Shown here one piece after another: positions 15,568 through 24,840 of a DNA stretch of 38,413 nucleotides. The position numbers and the translations under genes were made by a program. This stretch comes from Pseudobdellovibrionaceae bacterium (lineage in GTDB: Bacteria > Bdellovibrionota > Bdellovibrionia > Bdellovibrionales > JAMPXM01), in contig CANHQR010000034.1 in the NCBI GenBank assembly GCA_947462815.1, forward strand, positions 1 to 38,413, written 5' to 3'. Positions within the stretch are counted from its first letter, which is position 1; the number at the start of each line of letters is the position of its first letter. Below the pieces are notes generated by a model that worked only from the letters and a program-made list of their open reading frames with translations, ran no database searches and had not been told where the DNA came from.

Positions 15568-16629
15568 TTAGTGGGCCAGAACTTGCGGCTGCCAGCGGCT
15601 CAATGCGTAGACCTTCTCGTCTGCTGGAAGTGACCTCCCGAAGTTGGGGTCATACAGCGAGATGCGGCTACCTTGGAAGTCGAACTGGAAGTTCACTTCG
15701 ATCAAATGCTTGAGGCGCTCGCGAACAGCATCTTGTTTCTCGAGCGGTACATAGAACAGCATGAAGCCGCCGGCGCCGGCGCCGATCAACTTACCGCCCG
15801 TTGCCCCAGCATCAAGACCCGCTTGATAGATTTGGTCGATGTCGTTGGACGTCACTTTCTCCGAGAGCTCGCGCTTCAAGCGCCAGCCTTCGTGGAGGAG
15901 TGTGCCGAGTTCGTCGAGATTGCGTCGCGGGTTTTGCATAACGGCCAAGCCTTCATCGACGAAGGCGCGCATCATCATCAGCTGGCGCTTTTTCTTATCG
16001 AAATTTTCGATTTTCGACTGGGCCACAACAGCAGCCGTGCGGGAAAAGCCGGTAAAGAACAGCATCAGCTTGCGGTTGAACTCGATGATGCGTTCCGACG
16101 TCATGATCACGGGCTCAACGGTGAACGAATCATCGGGATGGAAAGTGACCTTATTCAAACCGCCAAAAGCCGCGGCGATTTGGTCTTGAGAGCCAACGGC
16201 CTCGCCAATTTTATTTTGCTCAATATCGATGGCGAGTTTCGAAAGATCCATCTTCGAAATCATGCGGCCTTGCAGGGCGTGTAGGGCATTTAAAAGGCCC
16301 ACGGTGAAAGATGACGACGAACCGATTCCGCTTCGCGCCGGTAAGTCACCATCGTGATGAATTTCAAGGCCGTCGGGCGCGCCCATGAATTTGAGACACT
16401 CTCGCACAGAGGGGTGTTTGATTTCGTCGAGCTCACGCACGGACTCAATCTGTGAGTAAACTATGCGATGCTTGTGTTCAAAAAATGGTGGCAGGTGGCG
16501 GACTGAAATATAGCAGTATTTGTTGATGGCGGTGGACAGTACGGCTCCGCCGTACTCTCGGAACCATTTGGGATAGTCGGTTCCGCCTCCGAAAAACGAA
16601 ATCCGATAGGGTGTCTGGCTGATGATCAT
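15568..16629 (-). CDS. hddA: D-glycero-D-manno-heptose-7-phosphate 1-kinase (GHMP kinase)
   Basis: This GHMP kinase phosphorylates heptose-7-phosphate at C1 in the GDP-D,D-heptose pathway. The N-terminal SQTPYRISFFGGGTDYPKWF is typical of HddA. The ATP-binding loop is DLPARSGIGSSSSFTVGLL, and the C-terminal GATGGKLIGAGAGGFMLFYV is the third GHMP motif. The length of 353 aa is normal. The start has an excellent AGGAGG in the short leader. It acts after GmhA (9710-10315). The next enzymes, the phosphatase GmhB and the guanylyltransferase HddC, are not in the window. The kinase is the first gene of the minus-strand operon hddA, GT-C, GT9, GT-C. Confidence 0.92.
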   Translation of the reverse strand: MIISQTPYRISFFGGGTDYPKWFREYGGAVLSTAINKYCYISVRHLPPFFEHKHRIVYSQIESVRELDEIKHPSVRECLKFMGAPDGLEIHHDGDLPARSGIGSSSSFTVGLLNALHALQGRMISKMDLSKLAIDIEQNKIGEAVGSQDQIAAAFGGLNKVTFHPDDSFTVEPVIMTSERIIEFNRKLMLFFTGFSRTAAVVAQSKIENFDKKKRQLMMMRAFVDEGLAVMQNPRRNLDELGTLLHEGWRLKRELSEKVTSNDIDQIYQAGLDAGATGGKLIGAGAGGFMLFYVPLEKQDAVRERLKHLIEVNFQFDFQGSRISLYDPNFGRSLPADEKVYALSRWQPQVLAH

Positions 16630-17107
16630 GGCGCCCCTCCTGCCTCTTCAGCTTGACTGAGAATGGAAAGATTCAGAGATAGGCTCTGCTTGGCCGCAAG
16701 GCAATTGAGTTCATCACAAAGTGACCGCTAGCTTGTCGCGCAGCAAAAATGCGGCATTCAGGATTTCAACGCCTGGTGCTTGTCAAAAACTTCTCCCCAG
16801 ATCTGGTAATTCCGAGATTCTTCGTACCAATGGAACATTAATTGAAGGAGTTTCAAATTTCGATATCGAGGCGCGCCAGACTGAGGCGCAATCTAGAGGT
16901 CCTAAGAGAGTCTGGGCTACAGTTGGCGCCCCCTCTCTGATCGTGATCTCTGCAGTTTCACTTATTGAACTTTTCCTCTTGAATGGGGCGGAGAAATAGG
17001 ACCGGTTGACATAATGCATCAAAGATGTGCCGAGGGCCCGCTTTGAAAGGCACAGTTTGATATTTCTGCTGTCATCAAGATAGTTTGGAAAATTACCCGG
17101 AGATAAC
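16630..17107. other. divergent promoter region between hddA and the GT2 gene
   Basis: This 478-bp spacer lies between divergent genes and is richer in A+T than its neighbours. A TTGACA hexamer occurs at 17006-17011, but no good -10 follows at 16-18 bp. A 92-codon open frame (16721-16999, plus) has no ribosome binding site and no recognisable domain, so I do not call it a gene. GGAG at 17099-17102 is the ribosome binding site of the gene at 17108. Confidence 0.4.
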
Positions 17108-17872
17108 ATGAGTTCCAAGCCGACGGTCACCCTACTTGTACTGACCCTGAATGAAATCGACGGAATGAAAGTCATCATGCCGCAGATCGATCGCAGCTGG
17201 GTCGATCAAATCATCATCGTCGACGGTGGCTCGAAAGACGGCACGATCGAATGGGCTAAAGAGCAGGGCTATGAGGTCTACGTCCAAAAAAAGCGCGGCA
17301 TTCGCTTCGCCTATATGGAAGTGATGGAGCACGTGCGTGGTGATTACATCATCTCCTTCTCTCCGGATGGAAATTCGCCGGCTCAATCCGTGAAGGAGCT
17401 GAAGGACAAAATCCTTGAGGGATACGATCTCGTGATCGGCTCTCGCTATTTGGGAGATGCTAAAAGTGACGATGACGACTTGATCACAGGCTTTGGGAAT
17501 TGGTTGTTCACACGAACCGTCAATGTACTCCACGGAGGGCGCTACACGGACGCCATGGTGATCCTTCGTGCGTATAAGAAAAGCTTGGTCTATGACCTCG
17601 ATCTCCACTTGGATGAATCTTACACCTTGCCGGAAAAGTTGTTTGGTACCGTCATCAGTTGGGAACCCCTGATGGCGGTTCGCGCGGCCAAGGCCAAAGC
17701 TCGCGTGGGCGAAATTCCAGCCGATGAGCCCGAGAGAATCGGCGGGGTCCGAAAGCTCCAGATTTTGCGTTGGGGCGCGGCCTACTATTTTCAATTCTGG
17801 TGGGAACTCTTCAATTGGAAGCCGAAGCCCTTGAGGGCTCGAGCACAAGTTCAAGGTGCTGAAGGTCAATAA
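17108..17872 (+). CDS. family 2 glycosyltransferase (dolichyl-phosphate-mannose-synthase-like)
   Basis: This is a GT-A enzyme of 254 aa. VTLLVLTLNEIDGMKVIM at the N-terminus, IIIVDGGSKDGT and the SPDGNSPAQSVKEL metal-binding region match the polyprenyl-phosphate glycosyltransferase branch, as does GYDLVIGSRYL. No transmembrane helices are seen at the C-terminus. The gene overlaps the following polytopic protein by 17 bases. A GT2 that loads a sugar onto undecaprenyl phosphate next to a GT-C that uses it is a common pairing, so this may be a GtrB-like donor synthase for the protein at 17856-19751. Confidence 0.83.
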   Translation: MSSKPTVTLLVLTLNEIDGMKVIMPQIDRSWVDQIIIVDGGSKDGTIEWAKEQGYEVYVQKKRGIRFAYMEVMEHVRGDYIISFSPDGNSPAQSVKELKDKILEGYDLVIGSRYLGDAKSDDDDLITGFGNWLFTRTVNVLHGGRYTDAMVILRAYKKSLVYDLDLHLDESYTLPEKLFGTVISWEPLMAVRAAKAKARVGEIPADEPERIGGVRKLQILRWGAAYYFQFWWELFNWKPKPLRARAQVQGAEGQ

Positions 17873-19751
17873 GGCGAGCTGGATCGCGCTCGCGCTCATT
17901 GCATCTTTTTTTCGGTGGTGGCTCACGGCCGATCTCGTGAGCACCGCAACTTATAGCCCACACGATTCTTCACTTTACGTACAAAGAGCCTCCTGGCTTC
18001 TGACCGATGGAACGTTTGGCCCTTGGACTGAGCGGACCTTGATCAAGCTTCCTGGCTTCTCCTACCTCATCGCGGGATTCGCCGCTCTTGGCCTCGATTA
18101 CGAGACCTGGGCGCTGGGTCTCTGGATCTTGTCAGCGGCGTTTTTAGCTTGGAGTGTGCGAAGATGGCTCAGACGCTCGTGGCAACAATTCGCTCTCTTT
18201 GTGTTTTTGAGTTTTCATCCCATTAGCTTTGATGCGGGTTTTGATGTCTTTCGCGAGAAGGTGGCGCTTTCTTTGGGTCTGGTTTTAATCGCGGCGAGTA
18301 TCGAAATTGTTGCGACGGCCTGGGCGCATCAGCGGCAGCGACTCTGGGTCTGGTTTGTATGGGCCTCGATGTTTGCGATTCTTCGTTTAACCCGCGAAGA
18401 AGATCGAAGCGTGTTGTGGATTCACCTTGTGGTGATGTCCTCGGTGCTGCTTTTGATCAACAGACGGATTGGGGCAGAGAGAATCAGGTTGCTGAGTCTT
18501 ATGGTCATTCCGATTTTGATGACCTTCACGATGGACGAGATGGCCCGGCGCCACATTCAAGCCTCCTATGGTTTGCCTCTCCTTCATGATCTTTCCCAAG
18601 GTGCATATCCGCGTCTGATCGGCGCTCTTCGCGCTCTGCCTGGAAGTGAACAAAATCGCCATGTCATGCTTCCTCAAGAGGTCCTCAGTAGGGGAAGCGG
18701 GGTGGCGAGTGAACTTGCGCCGATCATCGCGGCCTATCCCAAACCTTCTCAAGACTCTTACTCTTGCCAGAGGTTTGGGGTCTGTTCTGAGATTACGAAT
18801 GGGTGGAGTGTCTTTTTCCTCAAAGATGCCTTTCAGTTCACAGGTCATGCTCCTTCTCTGCTGAGTTCCCAAGCTTTGTACGAGAGAACGGCGGCCCTCA
18901 TTGAAGAGAGTTGCAAGAGGGGAGAAGGCAGCTGTGTGGAAACGCCGCGAGCGAGCTTATTGCGGCCGCCCTCTTGGCGTTGGCTACCCTTCACGGTCGA
19001 AGAGTTCTTTTCGCAGTGGAAGCTCATTTGGGACCCAGGTTTTACGACGCCCCCCCCTCCAAAAGATCAAACTGAGGATGTTGAAATTCAGCGTGCTTAT
19101 CGACATGTGATTTCGGATGGACGGCCGAGGCTTTCCGAATCAAGATGGCCAGCGGCCTTCCGAGAAGCGATTCGGGCCTCGGCTCGGCCCCTCACTCAAG
19201 GTCTTCTGATCCTTGGCGTAGTCGTAGCTCTGGTCCTCTTCTTCAACCGAACAACGACGGGCGATCTGCGCGCTATTCTCTTGATCGTTTTAGCGAGCCT
19301 TTACGCTCGACTGGCGGGCCTGGCTTTTGCCGCAACCACAATGGGATCCCTAGACGGTCGGCTGTATTTTTTCATACATTTGATTTTGGCACTGATCGGC
19401 CTCGCTGTGCTCATGCAGGCGAGTGAGCCGAGGCGAGTTCGCATGATCTGGTGCTGGATTCAGAATCGTTGGAAAGTTTCTTCGAGCTTACGATCATGGA
19501 TTGCTATGGTCGGCTACATTGGGTGCAGCTTTTGCGCAGTTTCGGCTCTCGCCTCACCATCGGTGACTTCGGCCGATGACAGTCAGGCATTGTTATCTCG
19601 ACTTCTCGAACTTCAAGCGCGAGATGGTCAGGTGATCTGTACTCCGCCGCAAGTCGATTTGGGTGTATGGTCGCTGATCAGTCTCGCTCTTTTGGTCGTT
19701 ATGGTTGGGTTTTTCACCCAGCAAATTCGTAAAGTGCGAGGTCCATCGTGA
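17856..19751 (+). CDS. polytopic GT-C-like membrane protein
   Basis: This 631-aa protein has about ten membrane segments. After the first (IALALIASFFRWWLTA) the periplasmic loop contains ATYSPHDSSLYVQRASWLL, an acidic motif in the position expected for GT-C transferases. A large soluble loop lies in the middle (about residues 230-430), and four or more helices follow. The start is GTG at 17856, inside the end of the GT2 gene. The protein is longer than ArnT relatives and is not recognised precisely. Its coupling to a GT2 suggests it transfers a lipid-linked sugar in the periplasm; an O-unit polymerase-like role cannot be excluded. Confidence 0.6.
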   Translation: MLKVNKASWIALALIASFFRWWLTADLVSTATYSPHDSSLYVQRASWLLTDGTFGPWTERTLIKLPGFSYLIAGFAALGLDYETWALGLWILSAAFLAWSVRRWLRRSWQQFALFVFLSFHPISFDAGFDVFREKVALSLGLVLIAASIEIVATAWAHQRQRLWVWFVWASMFAILRLTREEDRSVLWIHLVVMSSVLLLINRRIGAERIRLLSLMVIPILMTFTMDEMARRHIQASYGLPLLHDLSQGAYPRLIGALRALPGSEQNRHVMLPQEVLSRGSGVASELAPIIAAYPKPSQDSYSCQRFGVCSEITNGWSVFFLKDAFQFTGHAPSLLSSQALYERTAALIEESCKRGEGSCVETPRASLLRPPSWRWLPFTVEEFFSQWKLIWDPGFTTPPPPKDQTEDVEIQRAYRHVISDGRPRLSESRWPAAFREAIRASARPLTQGLLILGVVVALVLFFNRTTTGDLRAILLIVLASLYARLAGLAFAATTMGSLDGRLYFFIHLILALIGLAVLMQASEPRRVRMIWCWIQNRWKVSSSLRSWIAMVGYIGCSFCAVSALASPSVTSADDSQALLSRLLELQARDGQVICTPPQVDLGVWSLISLALLVVMVGFFTQQIRKVRGPS

Positions 19752-20653
19752 GTGAGATTTGGCTTTCTCTGGTGGTCCCCACGCGTGATCGAGTCAAATC
19801 GGCAAAATGGCTCGCTCAGCGCCTTGAGGAAACGGCCGCACAACCGGATCAAGTCGAATTGATATGGGTGATTGATGACAATGATCTCAACTCAAGATCA
19901 ATCGTTGAGACCGTCAACGGAGAGTTGGGAAGACAAAGTGGCCGATCTAGCTTGAGGCAAGATGTGGTGACCTGTCCTGCGGGTTCCAATATGGGGGAAC
20001 TCAATCGCGCTGGTGCAGAATTCGCCCGGGGCGAATGGGTGATGCTTCTCAACGATGATGTCGAGCCGCTGACCAGGAACTGGGACCTCGCGTTGCGCCG
20101 AACAGTTGAAAGTCTCCGCGATCCCTATCATCTACTCATGGTCAACGACCTGGATTTCGAGCATCGCCTTGCCACATTTCCCATGGTCTCGCGGAAGTTT
20201 ATAGAAATGGCCGGAGGGATTTGTCCGCCCGGATTGCGACGTTTTCGCATCGACGATCATACGCACGCCATCTTTCGAATGCTGGGGCGAATGAGCGGTG
20301 AGCTACGCATTCAATATCACCCCTATGTGATTTTTCGTCACAAGAACTGGGGTCTGACGGGTCAATCGCGCCGGGATGTGATGGCATCCGACGATCAAGA
20401 GTATGTGAGATTACAGACTCAGCGACTTGAGCTATGTCGTCGGATTCTTGAAAGCTTGAACCTCAAGGAGCGAATGGACTTCGATCTCTCCTCTTTCAGG
20501 ACGGCTGTTCCAGCCCATCGCAAAGAAGCGCGATGGTCGCACCACGGAGTGAGAATGGCGACTTTGGCATTGGCTTTATGGAGCCGATGCACAGGAATAG
20601 GTCGTCGAGCTTGGCGATCGAGCTTATCCTCTCCACGGATTGAGACGCCGTAG
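19748..20653 (+). CDS. family 2-type glycosyltransferase
   Basis: This 301-aa GT-A-like protein has SLVVPTRDRVKSAKWLAQRL at the N-terminus, a nucleotide-binding WVIDDNDLNS and the DxD-like MLLNDDVEP. The rest is divergent. GTG at 19748 overlaps the stop of the preceding gene (GTGA), so it is translationally coupled. Its 3' end overlaps the convergent gene at 20624-21520 by 30 bp, which makes the last ten codons shared in antisense. Sugar specificity is unknown. Confidence 0.7.
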   Translation: MSEIWLSLVVPTRDRVKSAKWLAQRLEETAAQPDQVELIWVIDDNDLNSRSIVETVNGELGRQSGRSSLRQDVVTCPAGSNMGELNRAGAEFARGEWVMLLNDDVEPLTRNWDLALRRTVESLRDPYHLLMVNDLDFEHRLATFPMVSRKFIEMAGGICPPGLRRFRIDDHTHAIFRMLGRMSGELRIQYHPYVIFRHKNWGLTGQSRRDVMASDDQEYVRLQTQRLELCRRILESLNLKERMDFDLSSFRTAVPAHRKEARWSHHGVRMATLALALWSRCTGIGRRAWRSSLSSPRIETP

Positions 20654-21520
20654 AGTCGCCCGAAGGAACCAGAGCCAGGCTCCCGGCTGGCCTTCAAGCG
20701 CATTTTGCACACGACGAGCTAACCGAAAACTCGGCTTCTTCATTTCGTAGTGCATGCGTAGCCAATCCTCTTTCACAAGCTGCGATACGTGAGCCGGGCT
20801 TCCCGCGAGGTAAGAGTCCAACAGCTTTCGATGTCGGACCATTGGATTGGTTCGACGCGAAAGAGACCCAGGTACAACGCGGTAGTCGATGAGTACCTCG
20901 GGCGCGACGACTCGTTTGTAGCCCGCAAGTTCGAAGCGAATAAGAAAGTCCCAGTCTTCAACTCCCATCAGGTCGCGATCTTCGCGGAATCCTCCCAGGG
21001 CCTCGAACACGCTTCGCCGTACACAGAAGTTGGTGTCGCCCAGGTTGTTGTCTTGAATTGATTTGATGGGATCGAACTTGGAGTCGGGCGTGTACACAAA
21101 GAGAGTGTCGTCGGGTTCGCCATCGGAATTTGTCTTCGAAAATCCGCGCATGGGGGAAACAACGAGATCCGCCTGCGTTTCCTCGATGGTTCGAAGGAAG
21201 ACCTCAATCATATTGGGTCGAGGCAAATTGTCGGCATCGACGAAAATGAAGTAGTCCACGTTGGAGGCGGATGTGCCTCGGTTGCGCGCGGCCGCAGGTC
21301 CCAAATTATTTGGCTGACAATACCAATTGACCGGGACTCCCTTGCCAAAAAGTGTCGCGCGAAGATTTTCAATTTCGGATATTGCCTGCGATTGCGTTGA
21401 ACAGTCGTCAACTATATTTATCCAATCTGGCTGTACATTCTGGAAAGAGATTCGCCTCAACGCAGCCGGCAGAAGCGTATAGTGATTAAAAAAGGCAATG
21501 ACCACGCCAACAGTCTTCAT
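20624..21520 (-). CDS. family 2 glycosyltransferase
   Basis: This is a GT-A enzyme of 298 aa. GVVIAFFNHYTLLPAALRRI opens the fold, NIVDDCSTQSQ binds the nucleotide, NLGPAAARNRG and FIFVDADNLPRP (DxD: D-A-D) form the donor/metal site, and LMGVEDWDFLIRFELAGY is the acceptor-side ED motif. It is the last gene of a four-gene minus-strand operon starting at 25766, and its ATG overlaps the stop of the gene before it (ATGA). Sugar specificity is unknown. Confidence 0.85.
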   Translation of the reverse strand: MKTVGVVIAFFNHYTLLPAALRRISFQNVQPDWINIVDDCSTQSQAISEIENLRATLFGKGVPVNWYCQPNNLGPAAARNRGTSASNVDYFIFVDADNLPRPNMIEVFLRTIEETQADLVVSPMRGFSKTNSDGEPDDTLFVYTPDSKFDPIKSIQDNNLGDTNFCVRRSVFEALGGFREDRDLMGVEDWDFLIRFELAGYKRVVAPEVLIDYRVVPGSLSRRTNPMVRHRKLLDSYLAGSPAHVSQLVKEDWLRMHYEMKKPSFRLARRVQNALEGQPGAWLWFLRATLRRLNPWRG

Positions 21521-22662
21521 ATCCAGGCTTTCGAGATTTCATCCTTGTGTGGCTCTGCCCGCTCATTGCCTAAGAGAAGTTTCGTTATGTCGCCTTTGAC
21601 AGTCTCCCATTGAGCATTGCTTTGTGTTTTGTAGGCGGAACGGATCGAAGTTTCATCTATTTCCTGCATGACTGTGGCCGCGCAAGTTTCTACAAAAGAC
21701 TCTGACCCCGACACCCTACAAAACTGGTCTTGCCAACACGAAAACGTTGATTGCTCTACGACTATTTTCTTTCCCAAACTAAGTAGTTGATGCAGGCGGA
21801 TATTGGAGGGAAATGGCCAGCTTGGATGAACTTTAATGTGAAGGCAGACTTTGGCGCGCCGTAGATAATTTGCTCGAAGGCATTCGGGTAAATTGGCAGG
21901 TGTAGCTACAACAGTAAACCCCCGGTCCCGAAGCTCCTCAATAATCCGTCGTCTGTGTGTGGTTAAGGTACCCGAGAAGAAAAAATCAATATCGCGATTT
22001 GGGTTCTGGCTTGCTGCTTTACAGTCGTCTTCTCCAAGTTGAAAGATAGGTAAACGTGCGATCTGGAGATTTGGGAAGGCGTTGGAATACCCCTCTAGCT
22101 GATGATCGTTAACAATAAAAATGAAGTCGAAGAGAGGGGACGCCTCAGCAAAATTTTCGAACCTATTTTTCCAATAGCTAATTTGTTCGTAGTGGGTTTT
22201 CATTAAACGATGGGCATCTTTTCCAAAAACAGAAAAGTAAATGGTTCGCCCTTGTCGGTAGGCAAATCTGAGTCTTGAATCAAAAAAATCACGGATATTC
22301 TGATTGATAACCGTGCTGATCGTTCTGCCTAAAACCAATCTGATTCGTGATTTGATATCACGTCTAACGTCAACAGTTAATCCAGATTCGAATTGGTTGA
22401 AAGTCTGCTGAGTTACGAATTCAGTAACTATGCATATCAAACGAGTGTCAGGATTTGACGCTTTAATGTCGCGAAGGCGTGCATTAAAATTGGCATCAAA
22501 ACATTCAACGATAACGTTCAGAGCGCCAGGTACAGGCCGTTCGCTTGCTAAAAGGTCAACGTTTAATGCGCGCTTAAAAAGCTGTACACAAATGTTCCAT
22601 AGATCATCGAGCTGATTAGGTGACGAGCCATGGTTTCCATACACAAAACAAACAGATGTCAT
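21517..22662 (-). CDS. GT-B-like glycosyltransferase candidate (CgeB-like)
   Basis: This 381-aa protein is poorly conserved to my eye. The C-terminal part (DIDFFFSGTLTTHRRRIIEE, then CLHIKVHPSWPFPSNIRLHQ and LLSLGKKIVVEQS) resembles the donor-binding half of GT-B enzymes of the CgeB/glycosyltransferase-1-like type. The N-terminal half has no recognised motif. Base composition is notably A+T-richer than in the flanking housekeeping-like regions. It is placed between a GT2 and the gene-free region 22663-22875, and a weak AAAG is the only ribosome binding site candidate. Another sugar-phosphate or capsule-type transferase is possible. Confidence 0.5.
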   Translation of the reverse strand: MTSVCFVYGNHGSSPNQLDDLWNICVQLFKRALNVDLLASERPVPGALNVIVECFDANFNARLRDIKASNPDTRLICIVTEFVTQQTFNQFESGLTVDVRRDIKSRIRLVLGRTISTVINQNIRDFFDSRLRFAYRQGRTIYFSVFGKDAHRLMKTHYEQISYWKNRFENFAEASPLFDFIFIVNDHQLEGYSNAFPNLQIARLPIFQLGEDDCKAASQNPNRDIDFFFSGTLTTHRRRIIEELRDRGFTVVATPANLPECLRANYLRRAKVCLHIKVHPSWPFPSNIRLHQLLSLGKKIVVEQSTFSCWQDQFCRVSGSESFVETCAATVMQEIDETSIRSAYKTQSNAQWETVKGDITKLLLGNERAEPHKDEISKAWI

Positions 22663-22828
22663 GCTTGAGACTTTCGATGCTATCAGTTTGATGCCTTCGC
22701 TCTGGCGGATGTCCGGTTTAAACTGGTTTCTGCACGGGTTCTAACGCTTCAGTCCAGCAAACTACACAACTCTTCCCAACAGAATGGAGTATAACACGGG
22801 TTACGAATCCCAAAAATCTTTTGTAACC

Positions 22829-22862
22829 AATTGAGGCCATCTGCTTTCGAGGAGCCTCAATT
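22829..22862 (-). terminator. inverted repeat downstream of the 22876-24840 gene
   Basis: AATTGAGGC (22829-22837) pairs perfectly with GCCTCAATT (22854-22862) around a 16-nt loop, 13 bp after the stop codon on the minus strand. No T-run follows directly, only ATTTTT further on. It could be a weak terminator or an mRNA 3'-end stabiliser. The rest of the 213-bp spacer (22663-22875) shows nothing I can name. Confidence 0.45.
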
Positions 22863-22875
22863 CATCAACGAGAGC

Positions 22876-24840
22876 TTACCTTCTGTGAGGTTGACCATGG
22901 GGTTCTGTCCAAACTGAAAATCTAAACTTGGTACTCAAGTTGAACATAGAAGCATGTGAAGGGAGAACTTCGCGAAACCAATCCGGAGCAACAAGTCTAG
23001 GTAGATATTTTTCAGGTAGAAGTCGTCGGATTGGATCTATATAGAAAAATTTTAGGTCTCGATCGAAAGAGGCGACCTTATTCAGTCTGCTTTTACCAAC
23101 GACGCCTAGATCAATCCTGATAGGCCAAAACGGCCACTGACCACCTTCGTTGAACAGATAAACCAAATCAGATCTCGAGTTAAGACCTAATTGGTTGATC
23201 TGTTGAATATTTTTAGCCTGTACTTGGCCGATTGGTGAGAAGTGTTCATTGAAAAAGGCAGAGTAAAATCGCTGCGGCGGCGATTTAGCAGCTTCGTCGC
23301 ACGGAAACTTCCCTTCGACGCGAGTAATATATGCCTCAGTTCTTACCTTGCATGAATCCGAAATAACATATGCCACATCCTCTGCGAGAATCGAATTGGA
23401 CCAAAGTTTATTCGGCCTTAGGGCTCGCACCTGTTCGCTTACCCAATCAGTGGCTTTAGCAAATGTTTTCCAATGCATGTACGAGCCGGTAACATTTGAG
23501 AAGCCCTCCCCTAGAAGTAGAACGACGACTACGACTTTGAGCACGAAGAAGTTTCTTTTTGAAGCTTCCTCATTGAATTTGGCGATGTGCTCACCTGCAG
23601 ACCCCAGCAAAATCAGGAAAGGGGGGAGCGTGTACATAAGATGGTGGTCTATAAAGTAGTACTTTGACATTCCCACGAATGTTCCCACGAACCAAATCGC
23701 GACAACTCTAAGATTGGAGTCAAAACAAATGAACATATACGAAGCGAAAACAATGGTGCCACACCACAAAATCTGCGATGTCATGTCGCTTTTGAAGAGT
23801 GAGTTAGAACCCTGTATTCGATCGATCAAAAGCACTGGGACGTCGATTTCAGGGATGGCGTAAAATAACAAAAATGGCGTAAATGCGATGATAACCGCAA
23901 CGCCGTAGCTTAGACTTCTTAACTTCAAAAAAAATGGATCTAATTTATTAGTTAGAACGGAAGTCAGGGGCGCCTGAATCTTTCTCGAGGAAATTAGGAA
24001 AATAGAGAACACCGATATCGATACGGTCAGTGGAACTTGCGCCCAAAGATGTTTTGCGACTGGGGTGTAGGGGATGCTGTGAGCAAAGTCTGAGGTAAAG
24101 GCTGGCTTAATCAGGTCTCCAAAGAATAGCAGATTTGAAAGCACTGATGGATACAATGCATTGAGAGAGATTACACCCAGTGCCCCCAACCAACGAATAT
24201 TTCGTTTAACTGAGATTAACTCCGCGATGAAGACTGCTAACGTTGCGGCAATGCAAGGCTCTTTGTAATACGGCGTGACAAAGCAAAGAATTAAACAAAC
24301 TGCTCCGGCAATTCCATTCCCGCGCTCCTTGAACCGATTGTAGCAAAGTATGATGAAAGCCGAAAGTGCGACGACTAGTGCGTCTTCAGTGACAGCGTGT
24401 AGCCAAGACTGGTTGATGAATACGGGAGTGAAGCTATGTGCGGTAGCCACTAAAAAAGAAATCGAGTGGCGAATCTGAAGTGTTCGACAGACTAAGAATA
24501 AAGCGATGAACGCTAGCGTTATTGCGACGACATTAACGGCGACTCCCGAGTATTCCCAATATAGTCGATTAGCATAGAACTTTGCTAGGTAACCAGAATT
24601 AGCAATAGGTCTGTATTTTGCCCCGCTTCCGTCGTACCTAACAAAGGTATCTAGTAGAGAGACTTCCTTGGTTAGTCCGCCCGTCATGTGTTCAAACGCG
24701 TTGAAGACAGTATTGTCAGGGAACACGTATCTGTTCAATTGAACACTCGGGATCAAAATTGCCACGGAGATCAAGAAGCCAGATAGAAAAGCGAGCCAAG
24801 TCTTCATTCCATTGCGAGTCGAAGCTAATGATTTAAACAC
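22876..24840 (-). CDS. polytopic membrane protein, paralogue 1 of a novel GT-C-like pair
   Basis: This 654-aa protein has about ten helices and a hydrophilic C-terminal ~180 residues. It shares a whole set of motifs with the protein at 30559-32652: RYVFPDN after the first helix, GAKYRPIANSGYLAKFY, VFINQSWLHAVTEDALVVA, PYYKEPCIAAT, YYFIDHHLMYTLPP, SNSILAEDVAY and, near the end, RLVAPDWFREV. The acidic residue after the first helix (FPDN) fits a GT-C active-site loop, but I cannot name the family. The GTG at 24840 shares one base with the stop of the upstream GT2 gene (TAGTG); a later ATG at 24807 is possible. With that GT2 it forms a candidate pair in which lipid-linked sugar is made and then transferred. 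Confidence 0.65.
   Translation of the reverse strand: MFKSLASTRNGMKTWLAFLSGFLISVAILIPSVQLNRYVFPDNTVFNAFEHMTGGLTKEVSLLDTFVRYDGSGAKYRPIANSGYLAKFYANRLYWEYSGVAVNVVAITLAFIALFLVCRTLQIRHSISFLVATAHSFTPVFINQSWLHAVTEDALVVALSAFIILCYNRFKERGNGIAGAVCLILCFVTPYYKEPCIAATLAVFIAELISVKRNIRWLGALGVISLNALYPSVLSNLLFFGDLIKPAFTSDFAHSIPYTPVAKHLWAQVPLTVSISVFSIFLISSRKIQAPLTSVLTNKLDPFFLKLRSLSYGVAVIIAFTPFLLFYAIPEIDVPVLLIDRIQGSNSLFKSDMTSQILWCGTIVFASYMFICFDSNLRVVAIWFVGTFVGMSKYYFIDHHLMYTLPPFLILLGSAGEHIAKFNEEASKRNFFVLKVVVVVLLLGEGFSNVTGSYMHWKTFAKATDWVSEQVRALRPNKLWSNSILAEDVAYVISDSCKVRTEAYITRVEGKFPCDEAAKSPPQRFYSAFFNEHFSPIGQVQAKNIQQINQLGLNSRSDLVYLFNEGGQWPFWPIRIDLGVVGKSRLNKVASFDRDLKFFYIDPIRRLLPEKYLPRLVAPDWFREVLPSHASMFNLSTKFRFSVWTEPHGQPHRR

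Noticed and set aside
16721-16999. 92-codon plus-strand frame in the hddA/GT2 spacer
   Set aside because: It has no ribosome binding site and no recognisable motif, and it is overlapped by an equally long frame on the other strand.
17006-17034. Sigma-70 promoter with TTGACA before the GT2 gene
   Set aside because: No acceptable -10 box occurs 16-18 bp downstream (the bases there are GC-rich), so the hexamer alone is not enough.
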